Assembly (NCBI RefSeq): GCF_947498175.1
Contig: NZ_CANMJB010000004.1
Coordinates: 1-64,000 of the forward strand
Length of the DNA: 64,000 nt
Origin: an uncultured Algimonas sp.
GTDB lineage: Bacteria; Pseudomonadota; Alphaproteobacteria; Caulobacterales; Maricaulaceae
Direction: 5' to 3'
Shown here: positions 1 through 7,708 of the stretch, piece after piece
Layout of the letters: each line of letters starts with the position of its first letter
Numbering within the stretch: position 1 is the stretch's first letter
Made by a program: the position numbers and the translations under genes
The notes under the pieces: model-generated
The model's database searches: none
What the model was told of the DNA's origin: nothing
Seen by the model: only the letters and a program-made list of their open reading frames with translations

Positions 1-154
1 TACCCCCGGTGGGGCATGACGAGGATATAATTTCCGCAGAAATCGTGGAAGCGGTTGAAAGGGCGGTGAACTTTCCGGCGCGCAAGAGCGCTATAACGAG
101 GATGGGTCTACGACAGGTTGCAAAGTGGTGGAGGATGGGCCGCGTAGGGATGGG

Positions 155-338
155 CCGCCTGCGGCGGGCTTCTTCAACGGGTCCCCCTCCGACCGCGCTG
201 ACGCGCGCCCACCTCCCCCTCACGGGGGAGGAACTTAGATGGAGAGATGGCCTGACCCCAAGTTCCTCCCCCGCGAGGGGGAGGTGCCGAACGCAGTGAG
301 GCGGAGGGGGACATACGAAAAAGCCCGCCGTCAGGCGG
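155..338. repeat. Long imperfect inverted repeat (paired REP-like element)
   Basis: Left arm 155-236 and right arm 260-338 are inverted copies of each other around a 23-bp spacer. Shared blocks, read outside in, are CCGCCTG, CGGCGGGCTT, GTCCCCCTCCG and AAGTTCCTCCCCC with GAGGGGGAGGT. The innermost part of each arm is itself a palindrome (CCTCCCCC / GGGGGAGG). The pairing would form a hairpin about 80 bp long. This resembles the paired palindromic intergenic repeats of alphaproteobacteria. The family is not named, because copy number elsewhere cannot be seen. Confidence 0.75.
318..338 (-). terminator. Probable rho-independent terminator of the methionine gamma-lyase gene
   Basis: Read on the minus strand, CCGCC-TGAC-GGCGG forms a GC hairpin followed by GCTTTTTC. 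It lies about 95 bases after the lyase stop codon and coincides with the outer end of the inverted repeat. Confidence 0.5.
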
Positions 339-431
339 ACCACTCATGGGCTTCGCGGCGGCGTTGCCTTCGCGTCCTTTGGGACGCGTGTTCCTGCGGA
401 ACAAGGTTTGCGACGATTGCCTTTGGCAATC

Positions 432-1682
432 TTAGACCCGCATGGCGGGACGCAAACCTGTGGGGGCCGGGGTCGAGGGTAGCGACCGCGTCAGATCCGC
501 CACGATGTCCTCCGGCGCTTCAAGCCCGATGGACAGGCGGACCAGGCCGTCGGAGATGCCATGACGCATCCGCTCTTCCGGCGTGTAGGGACTGTGGGTC
601 ATGGAGGCGGGGTGCTGGATGAGGGTTTCGGCGTCGCCGAGCGAGACGGCGCAGTGGATCATGGACAGACCGTCGATCAGCGCCTGGCCCGCGGCCATTC
701 CGCCGTGGAGTTCCAGCGCGATCATGCCGCCGAACGACGCACCGGTGGAGGACTTCATTTGCCGCCGGGCCAACCCGCCTTGGGGGAAGCTGTCCAGGCC
801 GGGATAGAGCACGCGCGCGACGGATGCGTGCGCCTCCAGCGCCCGGGCGACGGTCATCGCGCTGGCGCAATGGCGGTTCATCCGCAGTTCCAGCGTCTTC
901 AACCCGCGCAAGACCAGCATGGCCGTCATCGGTGCCATGACGGCACCGGTCATGTCCTTCAGGCCGTAGAGCCGGATGCGCTCAATCGTCTCCGCCTCGC
1001 CGAGCACGATTCCGCCGACCAGGTCGCCGTGACCGCCGAGATATTTGGTCGCCGAATGCACGACCAGATCGGCGCCGTGTTCGAGGGGCCGGGTCAGAAC
1101 GGGCGTGGCGTAGGTGTTGTCCACCATCGTCAACGCGCCGTGGGCGCGGGCGATGCCGGATACGGCCCGGATGTCGACCAGCCGCATGTTCGGGTTGGCC
1201 GGGGTTTCGAAATAGACGAGCTTGGTCTGCGGCCCGATCGCCGCGGCCAGAGCCTCCGGATCGCCGAGATCGCAATGGGTGATGGTCACGCCGAACCGTT
1301 CCAGACCGTGATGCAGGAAGGAGAAGGTGCAGCCATAGAGGGTTTCGTCCGCGATGATTTCGTCGCCCGGTCCGACCAGCGTCCACAGGCTCGCCGTGAT
1401 CGCGCCGATGCCCGATGCGGTGGCGAGCCCCGCTTCCGCGCCTTCCAGGCACGCCATGCGCCGCTCCAGCAGGTCCAGCGTCGGGTTGGAAATGCGGGAA
1501 TAGGCATGGCCTGCGCGCTCGCCCGCGAAAATGTCCCCGCCCGTTTCCGCGCTGTCGAAGACGAAGGTGGAGGTCATGTGAACGGGCGGGGCGAGCGCGC
1601 CCTCATGGTCCAGCGGATCGTAGCCATGATGGATGGCGCGCGTGGCGAAGCCGGTTTCCACACTATCGTATTTGCCTGACAT
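432..1682 (-). CDS. mdeA: Methionine gamma-lyase (PLP-dependent, Cys/Met metabolism family)
   Basis: This is a 416-residue fold-type I PLP enzyme expected to cleave L-methionine to methanethiol, ammonia and 2-oxobutyrate in the cytoplasm. The PLP lysine lies in SATKYLGG (Lys213). A YGCTF motif (Tyr116, Cys118) matches the tyrosine and cysteine that mark true methionine gamma-lyases rather than cystathionine gamma-lyases. The start at 1682 was chosen because the protein family begins at MSGKYDS; upstream in-frame codons run into the divergent regulator. It faces a Lrp/AsnC regulator across an 82-bp gap holding two palindromes, so control by that regulator is likely. A cystathionine or homocysteine lyase activity remains possible. 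Confidence 0.85.
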   Translation of the reverse strand: MSGKYDSVETGFATRAIHHGYDPLDHEGALAPPVHMTSTFVFDSAETGGDIFAGERAGHAYSRISNPTLDLLERRMACLEGAEAGLATASGIGAITASLWTLVGPGDEIIADETLYGCTFSFLHHGLERFGVTITHCDLGDPEALAAAIGPQTKLVYFETPANPNMRLVDIRAVSGIARAHGALTMVDNTYATPVLTRPLEHGADLVVHSATKYLGGHGDLVGGIVLGEAETIERIRLYGLKDMTGAVMAPMTAMLVLRGLKTLELRMNRHCASAMTVARALEAHASVARVLYPGLDSFPQGGLARRQMKSSTGASFGGMIALELHGGMAAGQALIDGLSMIHCAVSLGDAETLIQHPASMTHSPYTPEERMRHGISDGLVRLSIGLEAPEDIVADLTRSLPSTPAPTGLRPAMRV

Positions 1683-1705
1683 GGTGTCAGGATATGCTGT
1701 CCGGC

Positions 1706-1749
1706 TTGGCATTTTCGTGCCAATGAAGCGCTTCGGCACCAAGTCTTGG
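1706..1749. promoter_or_regulatory. Two palindromes in the mdeA/lrp divergent promoter, probable Lrp-type operator
   Basis: TTGGCATTTTCGTGCCAA (1706-1723) is a perfect 6-bp inverted repeat with a 6-bp centre. CCAAGTCTTGG (1739-1749) is a second palindrome 15 bp further on. Lrp/AsnC proteins commonly bind such dyads next to the gene they control. Binding here is inferred from position and symmetry only. Confidence 0.55.
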
Positions 1750-1764
1750 CAGAAAGTATCGGAA

Positions 1765-2232
1765 ATGGACGCGATCGACCGCAGGATCGTCCGCGCGCTG
1801 CAACGCGACGGACGCATGAGCAACCGCGAGCTGGCCGACCATGTCGGCCTGTCGCCTTCGCCCTGCCTGCGCCGCCTCAAGGCGCTGGAGCGGGACGGCG
1901 TGATCCGCGGCTATCATGCGGAGGTCGATGCGGAGCTCTACGGCCTGCCGATCACGGTCTTCATCCGCGTCCGGCTGGAACGCCATGACGAGGACACGGT
2001 GAGCGGGTTCGAAGCCAAGGTGCGGTCCAACGACAACATCGTGGAATGCCATGTTATGACCGGCCAGGCGGACTATCTGCTGCGGGTGATGGTGGCGGAT
2101 CTGACCGATTACGAACGCTTCGTGCGCCGCGAGCTGCAGCGCATCGGCGGCGTCGCCTCCATCGACACCAGCTTCGCCTACGGCCAGGTCAAACGGCGCG
2201 CCGCCTTTCCCCTCGTCCCGCGCGAGGGATGA
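1765..2232 (+). CDS. Lrp/AsnC family transcriptional regulator
   Basis: A 155-residue protein with the standard Lrp layout. It has an N-terminal winged helix-turn-helix (about residues 5-50, NRELADHVGLSPSPCLRRLK) and a C-terminal RAM/ligand domain (about 65-145, ITVFIRVRL, CHVMTGQADYLL). The ATG at 1765 gives the normal family length. An earlier in-frame ATG at 1723 would lie inside the first palindrome and is less likely. It is divergent from methionine gamma-lyase, an arrangement like mdeR-mdeA in pseudomonads, so it probably senses methionine or a related amino acid and controls mdeA. The ligand is inferred. Confidence 0.88.
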   Translation: MDAIDRRIVRALQRDGRMSNRELADHVGLSPSPCLRRLKALERDGVIRGYHAEVDAELYGLPITVFIRVRLERHDEDTVSGFEAKVRSNDNIVECHVMTGQADYLLRVMVADLTDYERFVRRELQRIGGVASIDTSFAYGQVKRRAAFPLVPREG

Positions 2233-2305
2233 TAGTGGGGCACTCCGGTTTCGATGGCGAGATCCTGGAGCCGTCGCGACGCAAGACCGACGGGATCTTC
2301 GTCCG

Positions 2306-3103
2306 TCAGGCCTCGGTAGAGGTCAGAAACCCGCACAGAACGGCCCGGAACGTCTCGGGCCGGTCCAGATTGGCGAAATGTCCGGCACTCGGAATCACGG
2401 CATGGCGGAAGCCGGGCTTTCCACTCAGCGTGTCGAGGGTCGGGGCGCTTTGGCGGTTGATCGCCTTGTCCATCTCGGCGGACAGGAACAGGATCGGCCC
2501 GTCGAAACGCCGTGCCGTTTCGCGGTAGTCATAGGCGCGGATGGTCTGCTGCACGGCGCGCATGACCTTTGGATCGGCGGTCTCGTACATGTTGCGCAGC
2601 AAGGGCCGGGCCCGCTCCGTCGCCTGCCGGGCGACCAAGGCAGCCAGACGCTTGCGTCCCAGCAGCCGGGCCAACCCGTATTGCAGCGCGGCGACGCCGG
2701 GCGGGTAGGCCAGGCGGTAAGCGGTGCCGAAAGTGCAGAGAGAGGCGATCCGGTCCGGATGCCGACCGCACAGCTCCAGCGCCACCAGCCCGCCCAGCGA
2801 ATTGCCGATCAGATGGACGGGAGGGGCGGCTTCCACGACCAAGGGAGACAGGTCGGCGGCCAGTCTGGCGACCCGCAAAGTCCCGAAGGCGAGCGGGTCC
2901 GGCGGCGTCGACCGTCCGTGTCCGCGCAGGTCCGGCACGAGGACGCGGTAGCCAATATCCGCGAAATGCGCGGCGTCCCCTTCGAACTGGCGTCCATCGG
3001 CGCCGAGCCCGTGCAGGAACAGAAGCGTCCCGCGCGTCCCGCCGTCCCACTCGCGCCAATGCAGGCGGATACCGTCCGCGCCCTGTTCGTCGTGCCGGAT
3101 CAT
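2306..3103 (-). CDS. Alpha/beta hydrolase fold protein
   Basis: A 265-residue cytoplasmic hydrolase with the oxyanion-hole motif HGLG (31-34), the nucleophile elbow GNSLGG (Ser102) and a C-terminal SAGH histidine, together a complete Ser-Asp-His triad set. It resembles the 3-oxoadipate enol-lactonase and peroxidase-like branch of the superfamily, but no catechol-pathway genes surround it, so the substrate is unknown. It begins 15 bases after the stop of the PhoD gene and is probably co-transcribed with it. Confidence 0.82.
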   Translation of the reverse strand: MIRHDEQGADGIRLHWREWDGGTRGTLLFLHGLGADGRQFEGDAAHFADIGYRVLVPDLRGHGRSTPPDPLAFGTLRVARLAADLSPLVVEAAPPVHLIGNSLGGLVALELCGRHPDRIASLCTFGTAYRLAYPPGVAALQYGLARLLGRKRLAALVARQATERARPLLRNMYETADPKVMRAVQQTIRAYDYRETARRFDGPILFLSAEMDKAINRQSAPTLDTLSGKPGFRHAVIPSAGHFANLDRPETFRAVLCGFLTSTEA

Positions 3104-3118
3104 GGAAGGCGGCTTGGC

Positions 3119-4813
3119 TCAGGTCTCCATCCGGCCGAAGGCCAGCGAGCCGTCCTCGCGCACGATGTCGAAAGCGGCTCGGGAGGCGGCCCTGTAGTCG
3201 CGGGTCAGGACGGTGTCGACGGCGACGAATTCGGCGCGGGCACCGTCGCGGGTCAGGTGCAGGTCGATATAGCCCTTGCCTTCGGGATCGTGGTGGCGGA
3301 CCATCGGGTTGGCTTCCGCCAGCAGGCGCGAATAGGTCGCCCCTTCCGCGCCGAAATAGGTGGACGCCCCCGGAGAGGTCACGGCGTTGGTGCCGAGTTC
3401 CACGCCCATGCGGCGGCCCGAAGCGTCGCGCAGCTCGTTGGCCCACCATTCATGCGTGTCGCCCGTCAGCACGATCAGGTCCGTCGCCCCGGCTTCGGCC
3501 ATGGCGGCGTAGAAGCGTTTGCGTGCCGCCGGGTAGCCGTCCCACGCGTCCAGGTTCAGCGGAATGCCCAGGGCGGACAGGGCGATGAAGTCGCGGATCT
3601 GAGGGAAGACCTTCTCGATCTCCGCGATGGCCGGGGAGTTCGCCAACGGGGTGAGGTCCGGCGCCGTGACTTCGGCCATGATGATCTGGTTGGCTATGAC
3701 GCGCCAGCGCGTGCCGTCCTCGACCGACGCCGCCAGGGTCCGCGCCAGCCGCTCGGCCTGCGGACGGCCGAGCAGCTCGCGCCGATCGTCGGGCAGGTCG
3801 ACCTCCTTGAACTGCGCCAGACCTTCCGGCGTGGCCAGCGTCGGGCCGATCACCGCATAGTCCAGCTGCTCGGACCGGGCCATCAGCCGCGTTTCCAGCG
3901 TCGCCAGCGTGACCAGGTCGCCCCACTGGAAGTCGCGCAGCAAATCCTCCGCCGCGCGGCCGGGCGCCGGATCGCGCACGGGCATCCATTCGTAATAGGC
4001 GCGCAGGGCGGCGGCCCGGCGCGTGTCCCAATCGCCTTCGCCCATGTCGGGATCGTGGTTCTCCGCCCCATTCTCCCAGCTATTGTTCGTCGTTTCGTGG
4101 TCGTCCCAGATCGGGATCAGCGGATGGGCGGCGTGCATGGCGCGGCTGCCAGGGTCCGTTTTGTATTGCGCGTGGCGGGTGCGGTAATCGTCCAGCGTGA
4201 CGATCTCGGCATCCGGCGCATGTTCGCGGCCCAGCCGTTTGGAGACTTCGCCGCCATACCCTTGCGTCGAATATTCGTAGATATAGTCGCCCAGATGAAT
4301 GACCGCGTCGATGTCGCCGCGGCGCGACACCGCGTCATAGACGTTGAAATGGCCGAAGGCGTGGTTGGAGCAGGACATGACCGCGAAGCGCGCGGCGTCG
4401 AGACGGCCCGTCGGCAAGGTGCGGCTGCGCCCGGTTTCCGAAGCGGCATCGTCCGTGTGGAAGCGGTAATGGTAGAGGCGCCCCGGCTCCAGCCCGGTGA
4501 CATCCACCTTGAGCGTCCAGTCGCGCGCCGCACTGGTTCGCGCCGTGCCGTCCGCGATCACGTCGGCGAAGTTTGCATCGGTCGCGACTTGCCAGGCGAG
4601 GTCGGCTGGTCCGGTCGTGCCCGCCGGCGGGCTCACGCGTGTCCAGATCAGGAAGCCGTCCGTCGCCGGTTCGCCCGACGCGACGCCGTGACGGAATTCC
4701 GCGCCGCTTAGCGCCGCACCGCGCGTCGCGCCCGTCGTCGTGCAGGCGGCCAGGCCCGTGGCCAGACCGCCGAGCAGTCCGCTTCTCAGCGCGCCGCGTC
4801 TCGAAATCCGCAT
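3119..4813 (-). CDS. phoD: PhoD-family alkaline phosphatase / phosphodiesterase, Tat-exported lipoprotein
   Basis: A 564-residue metallophosphoesterase of the PhoD family, which releases phosphate from organic phosphate esters and diesters outside the cytoplasm. The N-terminus carries twin arginines (SRRGALRS) followed by LAAC, so it looks like a Tat signal combined with a lipobox. Conserved metal-site motifs are SCSN (about residue 147), HLGDYIYE (about 173), WDDHE (about 227) and LTGDTHEWW (near residue 450). No pho-box was recognised upstream. The alpha/beta hydrolase follows closely. Exact substrate preference cannot be told from sequence. Confidence 0.9.
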   Translation of the reverse strand: MRISRRGALRSGLLGGLATGLAACTTTGATRGAALSGAEFRHGVASGEPATDGFLIWTRVSPPAGTTGPADLAWQVATDANFADVIADGTARTSAARDWTLKVDVTGLEPGRLYHYRFHTDDAASETGRSRTLPTGRLDAARFAVMSCSNHAFGHFNVYDAVSRRGDIDAVIHLGDYIYEYSTQGYGGEVSKRLGREHAPDAEIVTLDDYRTRHAQYKTDPGSRAMHAAHPLIPIWDDHETTNNSWENGAENHDPDMGEGDWDTRRAAALRAYYEWMPVRDPAPGRAAEDLLRDFQWGDLVTLATLETRLMARSEQLDYAVIGPTLATPEGLAQFKEVDLPDDRRELLGRPQAERLARTLAASVEDGTRWRVIANQIIMAEVTAPDLTPLANSPAIAEIEKVFPQIRDFIALSALGIPLNLDAWDGYPAARKRFYAAMAEAGATDLIVLTGDTHEWWANELRDASGRRMGVELGTNAVTSPGASTYFGAEGATYSRLLAEANPMVRHHDPEGKGYIDLHLTRDGARAEFVAVDTVLTRDYRAASRAAFDIVREDGSLAFGRMET

Positions 4814-4884
4814 TCCGTTCCTCCCGTGTCTCCGCTTCGTCCCTGCCCGGCTTTCGTGACGCGGATATGTCAGCGGTGATCCGC

Positions 4885-5838
4885 CTATTCGGCGGAGGCG
4901 CCTTCGAACGCGCCGCCGAGCGAACGCCAGGCCGCGGTGATGATGCCGGCCCGGTCGATGAAGCCGTCCATGTCCGCCATGTCGTCCAGCGGCGCAGCGG
5001 CGAGGATCGCCTCCAGACTGTCGCCCGCCTCAAAGCGCAGCTGTACACGCTCGAGAATGGTCTGCAGCGTGTCGCGCGCCTCGCGCAGTCCGGCCGCATC
5101 CGTGATCGGGCCGTGGCCGGGAATGATGACGGTCCGCGGGTCGGACAGGGACAGGGCCTTGTCGTGGGCCGCGATCATGCCCTGCATCGACCCGCCGCTA
5201 TCGACATCGACGAAGGGGAACATGCCGAGAAACAGATTGTCGCCCATGTGGATGACGTTCGGTTCTTCGAACACGACGATGGAATCGCCGTCCGTATGGG
5301 CGGCGGGCATGTGGACGGCCCGTGCCGTCATGCCGTTGAAGTGCAGGCTGGCTTCGTCGGTGAAGGTCACGACCGGCCAGAAATCCTCGCTCTTGGCTTC
5401 GTTCATCCGCCCGAACGCCTTGTTCATGTAGCTTTCGCCCATGCGGATGCGCACATTCTCATGCGCCATGATCATCGCGCCCGCTTCGGCCATTTCGGGG
5501 TTGGACCCGGTATGGTCGCCGTGGATATGCGTGTTGATGACGAACAGCAATTCGTCGTTCTCGCCCGCGATCTGGCCGACATGGTAGAGGATCTCCTCGG
5601 CGTTTCGCGAGAACTTGTCGTCGATCAGCACCACCCCGTCGGGTCCGGAACTGACGCCGATATTGCCGCCGGGACCGAACAGGACATGCAGATTGTCCGT
5701 GATGCGTTCCACGGTCAGCTGCGGATCTTCCGGCGCGGGGCGCTCGGTCGTGTGGGAATGCTGGTCGTGGGCCTGGACCGTCGGCGCGGTCAGGCCCGCC
5801 AGCAGGATTGCGGTGCACAGCAAGGCGGTTCGAGTCAT
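4885..5838 (-). CDS. Periplasmic metallo-beta-lactamase-fold hydrolase
   Basis: A 317-residue protein with a cleavable signal peptide (hydrophobic segment 5-20, ending VQA-H) and the zinc motif THIHGDH (His104, His106, Asp108, His109). Later ligands are in PAAHTDGD and IPGHG. This is the SoxH/cyclase-like branch of the MBL superfamily. A His-rich stretch (HDQHSH) follows the cleavage site. The gene begins 11 bases after the dehydrogenase stop and probably shares its transcript. Substrate unknown; a beta-lactamase role is not implied. Confidence 0.82.
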   Translation of the reverse strand: MTRTALLCTAILLAGLTAPTVQAHDQHSHTTERPAPEDPQLTVERITDNLHVLFGPGGNIGVSSGPDGVVLIDDKFSRNAEEILYHVGQIAGENDELLFVINTHIHGDHTGSNPEMAEAGAMIMAHENVRIRMGESYMNKAFGRMNEAKSEDFWPVVTFTDEASLHFNGMTARAVHMPAAHTDGDSIVVFEEPNVIHMGDNLFLGMFPFVDVDSGGSMQGMIAAHDKALSLSDPRTVIIPGHGPITDAAGLREARDTLQTILERVQLRFEAGDSLEAILAAAPLDDMADMDGFIDRAGIITAAWRSLGGAFEGASAE

Positions 5839-5849
5839 GATGTCTCTTT

Positions 5850-6887
5850 CTATGAGGCGAGCGAGAGCCGCGCGCCGGGCGGCAGCACCCGGTCGGGGCA
5901 GGCGTGATTGTCCATGTGGGCGCGGATGTTGATGAGGACCTTCTCGCCCATTTCGCGACGGCTCTCATGCGTCGCCGATCCGATATGCGGGGCGAGAATC
6001 ACGTTTTCGAGACCGAGAAGGTCCGGATGCGGGCGCGGTTCGTCGGCATAGACGTCCAGGCCCGCCCCGGCCAGGCGGCCCTGGGCCAGCGCGTCGGCCA
6101 GCGCGGCTTCGTCCACGATCCCGCCGCGCGACGTGTTCACCAGATAGCTGTCGGGCTTCATCAGGGCCAGCGTGCGCCCGTCGATCAGGTGACGGGTGGA
6201 CGGGGTCAGCGGCGCGTTGATCGACAGGATGTCGATCTCGGCCAGCATGTCTTCCAGCGTGTCGTGCCAGTTCGCGTCCAGCGCACGTTCCATCGTTTCG
6301 GGGACACGCGTGCGGTTGTGGTAATGGACGGACAGCCCGAACGCGTGGGCGCGGCGCGCCACCGCGCTGCCGATCCGGCCCATGCCCAGAATGCCGAGCC
6401 GTTTGCCGCGCACCCGGTGGCCCAGCATGTGGGTCGGACCCCAACCGTCGAATTGGCCCGCCCGCAGGCGGCGGTCGCCTTCGACCAGGCGGCGCGGCAC
6501 CGCCAGGATCAGCGCCATGGCCAGGTCGGCCGTATCCTCGGTCAGCACGCCGGGCGTGTTGGTCACGGTGATGCCGCGCGCATGCGCGGCGGCGACGTCG
6601 ACATGGTCCGTGCCGGCGCCGAAATTGGCGATCAGGCTCAGCCGGTCGGGGGCGGCCGCGATCACGTCTGCGCCGATGTCGTCCGTCACGGTCGGCACGA
6701 ACACGTCGCAATCGGCGATGGCGGCGATCAGTTCGGCCTGGCTCATGGGCGTGTCGTCATCCCGCAGGACGGCATCGAACAATTCGCTCATCCGCGCTTC
6801 GACGGCATCCGGCAGTTTGCGGGTGAGGCAGACGCGCGGACGGACGGGACGGGACACGGCTCCGGCATCGGTCTGCTTGGACGACAT
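5850..6887 (-). CDS. D-isomer-specific 2-hydroxyacid dehydrogenase (glyoxylate/hydroxypyruvate reductase type)
   Basis: A 345-residue NAD(P)-dependent dehydrogenase. The Rossmann dinucleotide motif GMGRIG is at 168-173. The catalytic set is Arg254 (NTSRGG), Glu283 (YADEP) and His301 (APHIGSAT). A GAGTDHVD motif near residue 91 contributes to substrate binding. It probably reduces glyoxylate or hydroxypyruvate to the D-hydroxyacid in the cytoplasm. It is the first gene of a minus-strand group with the metallo-hydrolase. Formate or phosphoglycerate dehydrogenase roles are less likely, since their extra domains are missing. Confidence 0.87.
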   Translation of the reverse strand: MSSKQTDAGAVSRPVRPRVCLTRKLPDAVEARMSELFDAVLRDDDTPMSQAELIAAIADCDVFVPTVTDDIGADVIAAAPDRLSLIANFGAGTDHVDVAAAHARGITVTNTPGVLTEDTADLAMALILAVPRRLVEGDRRLRAGQFDGWGPTHMLGHRVRGKRLGILGMGRIGSAVARRAHAFGLSVHYHNRTRVPETMERALDANWHDTLEDMLAEIDILSINAPLTPSTRHLIDGRTLALMKPDSYLVNTSRGGIVDEAALADALAQGRLAGAGLDVYADEPRPHPDLLGLENVILAPHIGSATHESRREMGEKVLINIRAHMDNHACPDRVLPPGARLSLAS

Positions 6888-7007
6888 GGGCTCTCTTGGC
6901 GCGGCAGGGGGGGCGGGCGCAAGGGCTGCCCGTGCCGCAGGCGCGGATTCCGGGCATAAACAGTCTGATTAATGACCCCTTAACGACGTTTCGCAATAGG
7001 TGACACC

Positions 7008-7691
7008 ATGCGGACCCCATCCACAGCTCCGTCCCGTTCCATGCGCGGCACCGGTCTGGCAAAGCGAATCACCGGCCCTTTCGGCGGCCCTGTCGGCGGT
7101 CTGGTCGGGAGTCTGGTCGGGAGTCTGGCCGCGGCCTGGCTCCTCGTCGCCTTGCCCGCATCGGCGACCGACCCGGTCCCGCAGACGCGGACCTTGGCCA
7201 TGAACGTCGCCAAGCCGGCGTCGCCCCTCCACGCGTCCGCACCCTTGGGCAGTCTGTACCGGGTGGAGGGTGAGCGCACACCGTCGGGGTTCGACGTGCC
7301 GCGCTTCGTGAGCCTGAAATTCGGCCGGGTGAATGCGCGCACGGGTCCGTCGCGCAACCATTCCATCGCCTATCAGTACCGCCGTCGCGGCCTGCCGTTG
7401 ATCGTGGTGGCCGAAACCGAAATGTGGCGCAAGGTGCGCGATGTGGACGGCGACGAAGCCTGGGTCCGCAAGCCGGCCCTGTCCGGCGAACGTTTCGCCC
7501 TGCTGACGGTGCGAACGGCGGTCCGCGCCCGTCCCGACGCGGACGGCGCGACGATCGCCCGAATCGACCCGAACGTGCTGGTCAGGCTGGATCATTGCGA
7601 TGCGGGCGATTACTGCCGCATCCGCACCGATAACGGCGTGAAGGGGTTCGCCCCGCGCGCGGCGCTCTGGGGCGCGCAGACGATGGACTAG
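7008..7691 (+). CDS. Exported SH3-domain protein (bacterial SH3, DUF1058-like)
   Basis: A 227-residue protein with a basic N-terminus and a long Gly/Leu-rich hydrophobic segment (about 25-50, ending ASA), consistent with a signal peptide. Two bacterial SH3-like repeats follow: one around FVSLKFGRVNARTGPS (about residues 100-155) and one around LLTVRTAVRARPDADG (about 165-220). Such proteins usually bind peptidoglycan or envelope partners. It converges with the DUF4175 gene, leaving only 17 bases between stops. The N-terminus contains an imperfect VGG/VGS repeat. Function not established. Confidence 0.75.
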   Translation: MRTPSTAPSRSMRGTGLAKRITGPFGGPVGGLVGSLVGSLAAAWLLVALPASATDPVPQTRTLAMNVAKPASPLHASAPLGSLYRVEGERTPSGFDVPRFVSLKFGRVNARTGPSRNHSIAYQYRRRGLPLIVVAETEMWRKVRDVDGDEAWVRKPALSGERFALLTVRTAVRARPDADGATIARIDPNVLVRLDHCDAGDYCRIRTDNGVKGFAPRAALWGAQTMD

Positions 7692-7708
7692 CTTCTGTCG
7701 CTGGCGTC

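Larger units (their letters stand above)
1..431. other. Gene-free stretch before the first gene
   Basis: No convincing coding region is seen. Short open frames here have no ribosome-binding site and no recognisable protein. The main content is a long imperfect inverted repeat (155-338, described separately) whose outer ends look like terminator hairpins. Bases 340-431 hold nothing recognisable. Confidence 0.6.

Noticed and set aside
9-299. 96-codon open frame at the window start
   Set aside because: Runs through the inverted repeat, has no ribosome site and no recognisable protein.
2378-4711. 777-codon open frame on the plus strand opposite the hydrolase and PhoD genes
   Set aside because: Antisense shadow produced by high GC. 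The minus strand encodes two proteins with complete catalytic motifs; the plus-strand product has none.
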